From a virus: a stretch of DNA of 44,289 bases. The position numbers were made by a program, and so were the translations under genes. Below, in pieces: positions 38,706 through 44,289 of the stretch (the stretch's first letter is position 1; the number at the start of each line of letters is the position of its first letter). The notes under the pieces were generated by a model that searched no databases, was not told where the DNA came from, and was given only the letters and a program-made list of their open reading frames with translations. The DNA is taken from IMG/VR virus record IMGVR_UViG_3300023119_000049, positions 1-44,289 of that record; one strand, written 5' to 3'.

Positions 38706-39273
38706 TGTGCTTTAGATAAAGGCTGTATCGGGAAAGTATTTCTGAAATACTGACCGGTTTATAATCCCACACATCAAGATTTACATTATAAACGGGATTG
38801 ATGATATTATTTTGAAAAATTGTTGAGCCATGCATACTAAAATAAATACTCTTGTTATTCTCTTTTGAGAGATATCTTCCGCAAGAGGTAATTACAAGAT
38901 TAGACTCTATTCTATTTATATGTTCTAAAAAGTTAGTTATATGAATTGTTTTACGATCATATTGAATCATAGTGTCAAGAACACAAAGCTCAGTATACTC
39001 AGAATGTTCTCGCTCGGCATCTTTTCGATGATACACATGACAGAGCCTTCCGTTCAAACGAGAGACTAAATCCTTGTACGTATAGCCGGGCATGTTTGGA
39101 TTTTTTGAATCTTGAAATTCACCAAGGACAAATACAAGAGCATCCTCTGGCACAGTATCATTCCAGTATGAAATCAAATCTTCATTCATACTTTCAGTGT
39201 CATCCCAATTCTGGCATCGTTTGCAATGATTCCTTGGGTCATAATTAAACTTTGGTTGTCCAACAAAATACAT
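38692..39273 (-). CDS. Degenerate calcineurin-like phosphoesterase
   Basis: A 193-residue protein with the layout of phage metallophosphoesterases but with key residues lost. The DxHxGH motif is replaced by QPKFNYDPRNHC, LGDF by LGEF (about residue 51), GNHD by YHRKDAE, and the GHxH near the C-terminus by MHGSTIFQ. The scaffolds around them remain (MNEDLISYWNDTV, LVSRLNGRL, YNVNLDVWDYKPVSISEIL). It is probably inactive or changed in role. It lies between the core-like gene and gp41. Confidence 0.65.
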   Translation of the reverse strand: MYFVGQPKFNYDPRNHCKRCQNWDDTESMNEDLISYWNDTVPEDALVFVLGEFQDSKNPNMPGYTYKDLVSRLNGRLCHVYHRKDAEREHSEYTELCVLDTMIQYDRKTIHITNFLEHINRIESNLVITSCGRYLSKENNKSIYFSMHGSTIFQNNIINPVYNVNLDVWDYKPVSISEILSRYSLYLKHNEEL

Positions 39274-39281
39274 AAGTTCTC

Positions 39282-40634
39282 CTATGAGAAATCAATTTTT
39301 GAAACAGGTTTCGAGGCAACCTCACTCCTTGCGGCTGCTGTTTGTACAATTTCATCTTCTTCTAAATTATATAGGCGCATTTTTTCTCGATCCATACCAA
39401 TCATGAACTTTGAATAATAACTTGGATCATTATAGCGACTCTTCAATTGTTTGATCATTACCTTCTTCTGCTCAAGAAACTCTTCAGTCACAATGATTGC
39501 TGCCATGAAATCGGCTGTCATTGAAATACCATGAGATTCTGAAATGTTTTCAAGGTCAACATCCGTATTATATTGACCTGAACGATTGAACTGATGATTG
39601 CTGATGATTGGTATTTGTCGCTCAACAGCAAGACCACGAATTTCTTCTGCTACTGACTTGTAGTAATTATATGAATTCTCAGCAGATTTGACTCGAGCAG
39701 ACAAACAGATACCTAGATAGTCAACAATGATGACGTCAGGTGTGAAATTCTTTTTCAAACTCAATTCGTTCAGCAAGGCACGAAAATGATTGATGTTCAC
39801 AGAAGCAGGAGGATACTGTTTGATTTTAAGTTCACCGATTGTCTTTTGACGAATACGATCAATCTTTGATAAAAAGGAATCCTTTGTAAGTCCTGAAACA
39901 TCTGCCATCTTCATGTTCATTAGATTAGCGTCAATTCTTTGAGCAATCAATTCTTCAGCAATCTCAAGAGTGATGTAGAGAACATTATAGCCTTGCTGTA
40001 GATAAGATGCGGCTAAGTGACACATAAACAAAGTCTTACCTGAGTTTGTACCACCAAGAAACAGATTCAATGTGCCATGAGTAAAGCCACCTTTTGTAAT
40101 TTTATTCAGTAGTTCAATGTCAAATGGTATCTTTGCTTCTTTTCGATGATAATAATCATATCGTAAAGAAGCATCTTGAACAAAGTCATGACCTACATTT
40201 GTGTCAAAGGATACTGAGAGTGCATCCTTGAGTAGGTCAGGTATTTCATTTTTACTTTTCTTTGTTTTTTCATCTGTGATGATTGAAATCGATTCACTCA
40301 CAGCAAGGAAAATTGCTCGATCTTTACACCATTCTTCGGTGATATCAACGAGCCAATCAACAGTCATGTTGTCGGTATCGACTTCCATGATTTCTTTCCA
40401 CAATTCAGACATCGCTTCGAGTTCATCATCACGAAGCGAGTTATCACGACCAGCATAATATTCAATTACATCATCAGAAGGCAGAGTATTATAGTCGGTG
40501 ATGAAGGTGCTGATATAATTGAAAATTGCTTTATCAAGAGGATCTTCAAAGTATTCTTTCTTGATAAAGGGAAGAGTTTTGTTCACATAGCTTTTGTTTT
40601 TAATTAGCTGGTTGAGAATCAGTTTGGTGTTCAT
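39282..40634 (-). CDS. 41: Replicative DNA helicase, T4 gp41 type
   Basis: A 450-residue DnaB-family helicase. An N-terminal helical domain is followed by Walker A LGGTNSGKTLF (Lys200, Thr201), Walker B VIIVDYLGIC (about 297-306) and the RecA-core PIISNHQFNRSG. The C-terminus has GMDREKMRLYNLEEDEIV. It unwinds DNA at the fork with the primase at 33139. The size (T4 gp41 is 475) and position near UvsX agree. The start overlaps the next upstream gene by 35 bases. Confidence 0.93.
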   Translation of the reverse strand: MNTKLILNQLIKNKSYVNKTLPFIKKEYFEDPLDKAIFNYISTFITDYNTLPSDDVIEYYAGRDNSLRDDELEAMSELWKEIMEVDTDNMTVDWLVDITEEWCKDRAIFLAVSESISIITDEKTKKSKNEIPDLLKDALSVSFDTNVGHDFVQDASLRYDYYHRKEAKIPFDIELLNKITKGGFTHGTLNLFLGGTNSGKTLFMCHLAASYLQQGYNVLYITLEIAEELIAQRIDANLMNMKMADVSGLTKDSFLSKIDRIRQKTIGELKIKQYPPASVNINHFRALLNELSLKKNFTPDVIIVDYLGICLSARVKSAENSYNYYKSVAEEIRGLAVERQIPIISNHQFNRSGQYNTDVDLENISESHGISMTADFMAAIIVTEEFLEQKKVMIKQLKSRYNDPSYYSKFMIGMDREKMRLYNLEEDEIVQTAAARSEVASKPVSKIDFS

Positions 40635-41025
40635 TAAAAGCCTCCATTGCGTAGAGTTCTGGACGATTCATTAGTACATCAATAAGTATTTGTCTTGTCA
40701 CTTGCTCAAATTCTTCTTGGTCTCCTTCTTGCTGTTCATAACCTTTGGGGACAAAAGAAAGGTCATATTCAAAGTCAAGATTGATATCTTTATCTTTCAC
40801 TTCTTCCCAATCAGTTACTCTCTTGATCATACCCTCTTCCGTTTCATATGTCAAGCGTAAACGATTGATTTTGAAAAAGAAATTTTGAAAATAACCATTA
40901 CCTATTTGAACTGCTAAACGCTTATCTTCGTTGTCTTTGACCACACGATATTCAATGCGGTCTGTTCGATTCGTGTCAATTTCTTCTTCTTTAAATTCAT
41001 CAAAAACTTCAGTTGATACTAACAT
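40600..41025 (-). CDS. Hypothetical protein between gp41 and UvsX
   Basis: A 141-residue acidic protein, MLVSTEVFDEFKEEEIDTNRTDRIEYRVVKDNEDKRLAVQIGNGYFQNFFFKINRLRLTY. Mostly strands, then an acidic C-terminal helix. It overlaps UvsX by one base and gp41 by 35 bases, so the three are probably translated together. In T4 this position holds gene 40, but the protein does not look like it. Function unknown. Confidence 0.65.
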   Translation of the reverse strand: MLVSTEVFDEFKEEEIDTNRTDRIEYRVVKDNEDKRLAVQIGNGYFQNFFFKINRLRLTYETEEGMIKRVTDWEEVKDKDINLDFEYDLSFVPKGYEQQEGDQEEFEQVTRQILIDVLMNRPELYAMEAFNEHQTDSQPAN

Positions 41026-42113
41026 TAAACCTCCTCAATATCTTCATGCAAATCATCTAAAGGTTCTTCATAGATGTCCTTTTCAAGTTCAGGATCAAAT
41101 TCACCATAGGAAAATTCTTCATGAATAACTGCATTGATCTTCTCAAGAACTTCTTGTGTGAAGAATTCTTCAGGATCTGCCATGATTTGTTTTTCATATA
41201 ACTTACGACCATCTGGTACAGTGTATCTTGCGCCTACTTTCTGAAACACACCAGCTTTGATCGCAAATGGAACCAAACCGTGATACTTGTTGATTCCTGT
41301 TTTAAAGTTTAGATAGATTTCAACAGCAGAGTTTTCTCGAGTGAAACGAGACTTTCTGGCTCTGGCTGTAATGAAGTTACCGACTTGAACGGTACCATCT
41401 TTGTCTTTTCGTTTTGATAAAAAGAGAACAACATCAGACAAGAATAAAGGACCTTTACCACCTGTCATCACTTCTTGAGGATACATACTACCGATTTCGG
41501 AGTAGACATGATTTGTCATGATGAGAGGTGCGTTTGCTTTTGACAATTCCATCTTCAATGTTCTCAGTGCTGACTTGACTAATCTGCCTTTTGTCATATC
41601 TGTTTTGTTCGCACCTGAGATGGCATCTTCATATTCTTTTTCAGTTGAGAGATTACCTACAGAATCGAGAATCATGATGAAAGGAACTTGTTCTTCTTCA
41701 GGTAACTCATTGTATTCTTTGACAAACTTGGTTGCTTCATGTCGAAACTGCTCAACAACACCAATCGGCACATAGAGCAAACGATTCAAATCAATGCCTC
41801 GTTCAGCAAACATTTGAGAGGTGAAAGCATTTTCTGTCTCATAGTAGACAACATAGCCATCTGGATGATTCTTTTGAAACTCTCTCGCAATCGAAACACA
41901 AAAGAAGGATTTGCCAATACCTGAATCAGACGCAATCGCCACTGTTTTGTTCTTCGGAATACCTTTGAAGATATCTGCTGACATAATTGCATTCAGCATG
42001 TAAGAACCAGTATCAAGAAACTCTTCGCAATCACCAATCATTCCCTTTTCACCTACGATACTCGCAAGTTCATTACCCATCATCTTACTGTAATTCTTGA
42101 AAAATTTTGACAT
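41025..42113 (-). CDS. uvsX: RecA-like recombinase UvsX
   Basis: A 362-residue recombinase. Walker A is SDSGIGKSFF (Lys68) and Walker B is FIMILDSVGNL (about 144-154). LIMTNHVYSEIGSMYPQEVMTGGKGPLFLSD is the RecA/UvsX loop 1 and L2 region. It pairs homologous DNA for recombination-dependent replication. T4 UvsX has about 390 residues. It follows the polymerase by seven bases on the same strand. Confidence 0.92.
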   Translation of the reverse strand: MSKFFKNYSKMMGNELASIVGEKGMIGDCEEFLDTGSYMLNAIMSADIFKGIPKNKTVAIASDSGIGKSFFCVSIAREFQKNHPDGYVVYYETENAFTSQMFAERGIDLNRLLYVPIGVVEQFRHEATKFVKEYNELPEEEQVPFIMILDSVGNLSTEKEYEDAISGANKTDMTKGRLVKSALRTLKMELSKANAPLIMTNHVYSEIGSMYPQEVMTGGKGPLFLSDVVLFLSKRKDKDGTVQVGNFITARARKSRFTRENSAVEIYLNFKTGINKYHGLVPFAIKAGVFQKVGARYTVPDGRKLYEKQIMADPEEFFTQEVLEKINAVIHEEFSYGEFDPELEKDIYEEPLDDLHEDIEEV

Positions 42114-42120
42114 AATAACC

Positions 42121-44289
42121 TCAGCTAAAAAGTGACATAAGATTTACTCTTCTTTCATAGTGCCAATTGATTGGCTCTAACATAATCTTGAGAGGTGAGA
42201 TGAATGCTCTTTCCCACATCGCATCAAAATCAACTTTATCATGTAGTTCAAGTTCTTTTGGTAGACGATTTGGAAAGGCAATCACATTCTCTTTCGTGTA
42301 GTTTTGGTCTTTTAGAAAGACATACTTAACTTTTGCGCCATCTTTGATATCAGAATAATAGTTCTCCAGTTTGTGGCTTTTCAGCCAATAATTATAATTG
42401 ATGCCTGCTCTTACATGAATCGGGCATCCGAGTTTATATTGATTTTCACCACGATGATACTTGCGAATACCTTTGATTGATGTCGGTAAGGCAATCTCTT
42501 CAGGTGACAGTGAATACCATTTCTTTGAAAATTCAGCAACATAATCAATGAGTTCTTCTTCTGTGCCTTGAACTACAATCTTAGCACAATCAGTCAATGC
42601 TTCTCTTGCGGGTGCGGGTGTTGATGATTTGACTGCTTCGACGCCGGTCATCTTGATCTTTGGTGTAGCATAGTCAACACCTTCCATGTGAACAATTGAC
42701 ATCACATACTTTTTCTTTGCGATGAACACACCACTGCCAACTGCTTCAATCTTCATGTTCAGAACTTCTTCATGAACGTTCAGATATTTATTGAACTTGT
42801 CGACAGCTTCGTCAATCTTTTCAGAGAGTTTTGTGTAGCCAACTTTCTGAACAAACTTGTTTTGTTCTTCTCGACTTTTGTTCGGCACGACCTTCTTCAC
42901 AATCTCATCAAGTCGAAAATAGATTGAGTCTGTATCCATGTAGGCCGCATAATCAAGATTATCTGTCTTGAATGTTTCATTCAGATACTTGTTCAAATAG
43001 TTTTCAACAAAGCGATTGACTGCCTGACCTGAATAGGTCACTGCCTCTGCCAAACGAATGTCATAGAAACGGAAGTATTTCAGACCGCAGATACCATAGA
43101 AGGAGTTTGCGGCAACTTTCGCAACAAGCTGCATGTTATAGAGAGCAACAGCCTTCTTTTCGAGTTCAGGAATACGAGCCTTTTCACCTGCTTCTTTCAA
43201 TCTTTCAATCTCTTGTCTTGTTGAAATCATTGCCTTTTTCGAATCAACTCGCAAGTCAAGCATTCTTTTGACAAGAGTCGGAATGAAGCCTGTACGGTCT
43301 CTTGAGAAACGAACACCATTTGCGGCAACAGCAACATCTTTACGATAGTCTTCTGACAAATCTTTCTGCTGATTCAGAATATCCTCAATGGTCATTGGCT
43401 TCTGATATTCAATTGTCTCAGGTGAGATATTGAATGTGCGAATGATATAAGGATACAGAGAAGTGAAGTCAAAGGATACCATAAACTCATGCTTACCTGT
43501 GATGGGTGGCTTGACATAAGCACCTTCAAACTTAGCAGTTTTTTCACTGACAGTTTTCTCGTAAGGTACAACAATCTTCTCACTATACAGATAGTTCTGA
43601 ATGATGTTTTCCCAGTATCTCATCGGACTGAAGATATCTTCATAGTTGACCTTTGAGAAATAGGCAAGAGTCAATGCGATATCCATAAACTTTAGTCGGT
43701 CATCAAGACGTTCAACAAGTTCAGTATCTTTGATGTTATAGTCCATGAATAGTTGAAAGTCTTTTTCGTACAAGTCAAACAGGTTATCGAACTCAGAGAT
43801 ATCTTCTTTGTGGTCACCTAATTCAACTTCAGCAATGAAATCAAGCTTGTAGCTTTCACGATTGACAAAGGTGAACTTTTTGTAGAGAGCAAGATAATCT
43901 AGCTGAGAGATACCTTTGATTACATAGAATAATTCACGTTGACCGAAACTGTTCTGTCTTGTACCAGCATAGACATTGTTAAAAGGTGAGAGTTTTCGTA
44001 TACTATCTTCACCTAAGACCTTTTCAATTCGTCCGCAGATATAAGGCAAGTCAAAGGTTGTTGAGTTCCAGCCAGAGATTACATCAATCTCAAGCTCAGT
44101 CCATAATTGAATGAACTTTAGAAGAAGAGTTTCTTCGTTATCATATAGCTGAACAATGATATCATCACGATCATTTACATAGTCACCGCAGCCTTCATAG
44201 GTGAGACCAAAGGCATAAGTGACACCTCTTGTTCGAAGTGAAATCGCATTGATGGGAAACTTTGATTCTGATGGATCAGGAAAGGTACC
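42121..44289 (-). CDS. 43: DNA polymerase, T4 gp43 type (partial, N-terminus off window)
   Basis: The frame is open to the right edge, with 722 residues visible. The edge starts at GTFPDPSESKFPINAISL, so about 100-130 residues with exo I (DxE) are missing. Exo II is NSTTFD, and exo III is YNIKDTEL. The polymerase motifs are DFTSLYPYIIRTFN (A), KVAANSFYGI (B) and YMDTDSIYF (C). The last residues NWHYERRVNLMSLFS include the terminal hydrophobic clamp-binding-type peptide. It copies the phage genome with the gp41-primase system encoded here. Confidence 0.95.
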   Translation of the reverse strand, partial: GTFPDPSESKFPINAISLRTRGVTYAFGLTYEGCGDYVNDRDDIIVQLYDNEETLLLKFIQLWTELEIDVISGWNSTTFDLPYICGRIEKVLGEDSIRKLSPFNNVYAGTRQNSFGQRELFYVIKGISQLDYLALYKKFTFVNRESYKLDFIAEVELGDHKEDISEFDNLFDLYEKDFQLFMDYNIKDTELVERLDDRLKFMDIALTLAYFSKVNYEDIFSPMRYWENIIQNYLYSEKIVVPYEKTVSEKTAKFEGAYVKPPITGKHEFMVSFDFTSLYPYIIRTFNISPETIEYQKPMTIEDILNQQKDLSEDYRKDVAVAANGVRFSRDRTGFIPTLVKRMLDLRVDSKKAMISTRQEIERLKEAGEKARIPELEKKAVALYNMQLVAKVAANSFYGICGLKYFRFYDIRLAEAVTYSGQAVNRFVENYLNKYLNETFKTDNLDYAAYMDTDSIYFRLDEIVKKVVPNKSREEQNKFVQKVGYTKLSEKIDEAVDKFNKYLNVHEEVLNMKIEAVGSGVFIAKKKYVMSIVHMEGVDYATPKIKMTGVEAVKSSTPAPAREALTDCAKIVVQGTEEELIDYVAEFSKKWYSLSPEEIALPTSIKGIRKYHRGENQYKLGCPIHVRAGINYNYWLKSHKLENYYSDIKDGAKVKYVFLKDQNYTKENVIAFPNRLPKELELHDKVDFDAMWERAFISPLKIMLEPINWHYERRVNLMSLFS

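Noticed and set aside
1-44289. tRNA genes, CRISPR arrays, insertion sequences and an integrase
   Set aside because: I looked for cloverleaf ends with GTTCRA and CCA, spaced direct repeats, and transposase or integrase motifs; only the tmRNA was found. A tool search could still find a divergent case.

Overview
The window is about 44 kb of an AT-rich genome from a tailed phage related to T4. The right end carries T4-type replication genes: family B DNA polymerase (gp43), RecA-like UvsX, DnaB-type helicase (gp41) and a gp61-type primase. The left half has genes starting with a T4-like capsid-targeting peptide, plus T4-like late promoters (nATAAATA). The host is most likely a marine, AT-rich alphaproteobacterium, with SAR11/Pelagibacterales plausible. 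This is inferred from base composition, a phage pstS, and a circularly permuted two-piece tmRNA whose tag (ANPADYTSAQVALAA) resembles alphaproteobacterial tags more than cyanobacterial ones. No photosynthesis genes are seen.

Layout. 1-912 (minus): 5' part of pstS, preceded by four 11-bp-phased repeats that look like a tandem Pho box, then a permuted two-piece tmRNA gene. 913-3317 (minus): a GIY-YIG nuclease, a DUF1353 protein and several tiny proteins, including two small lipoproteins. 3307-9396 (minus): a first cluster of proteins with an N-terminal capsid-targeting-like peptide (MKxFxxFLxE), including a kinase-like protein and an 809-residue protein with a GP88-like cysteine motif, interrupted by a second GIY-YIG nuclease. 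9462-10253 (minus): a DUF1796 protein, divergent from the next block. 10363-12581 (plus): a glycine-rich tail-adhesin-like protein and a pair of paralogous small MSHFA proteins. 12596-14236: small genes behind a consensus sigma70 promoter. 14236-21827 (plus): a tightly overlapping glycan operon with five glycosyltransferase genes, two FkbM-like methyltransferases and a GDP-mannose 3,5-epimerase. 22031-26332 (plus): an EF-hand membrane protein and a second capsid-targeting cluster with ADP-ribosyltransferase-like proteins. 26336-28282 (plus): small lipoproteins and secreted or membrane proteins. 28283-44289 (minus): a DoxX-like membrane protein, a glutaredoxin-NrdB fusion, NrdA, primase, Nudix hydrolase, a fibre-like protein, an acidic core-like protein, a degenerate phosphoesterase, gp41, UvsX and gp43.

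How it may work together. Replication and nucleotide-supply genes (gp43, UvsX, gp41, primase, NrdA/B, Nudix) form the minus-strand metabolic half. PstS with its Pho box would tie phosphate uptake to the host PhoB response, and the tmRNA could keep ribosomes recycling in a starved host. At least eight proteins with a T4 IPIII-like capsid-targeting peptide suggest a set of enzymes packaged in the head and delivered with the DNA. The glycan operon probably builds or modifies a surface or virion sugar, possibly with GDP-L-galactose as donor.
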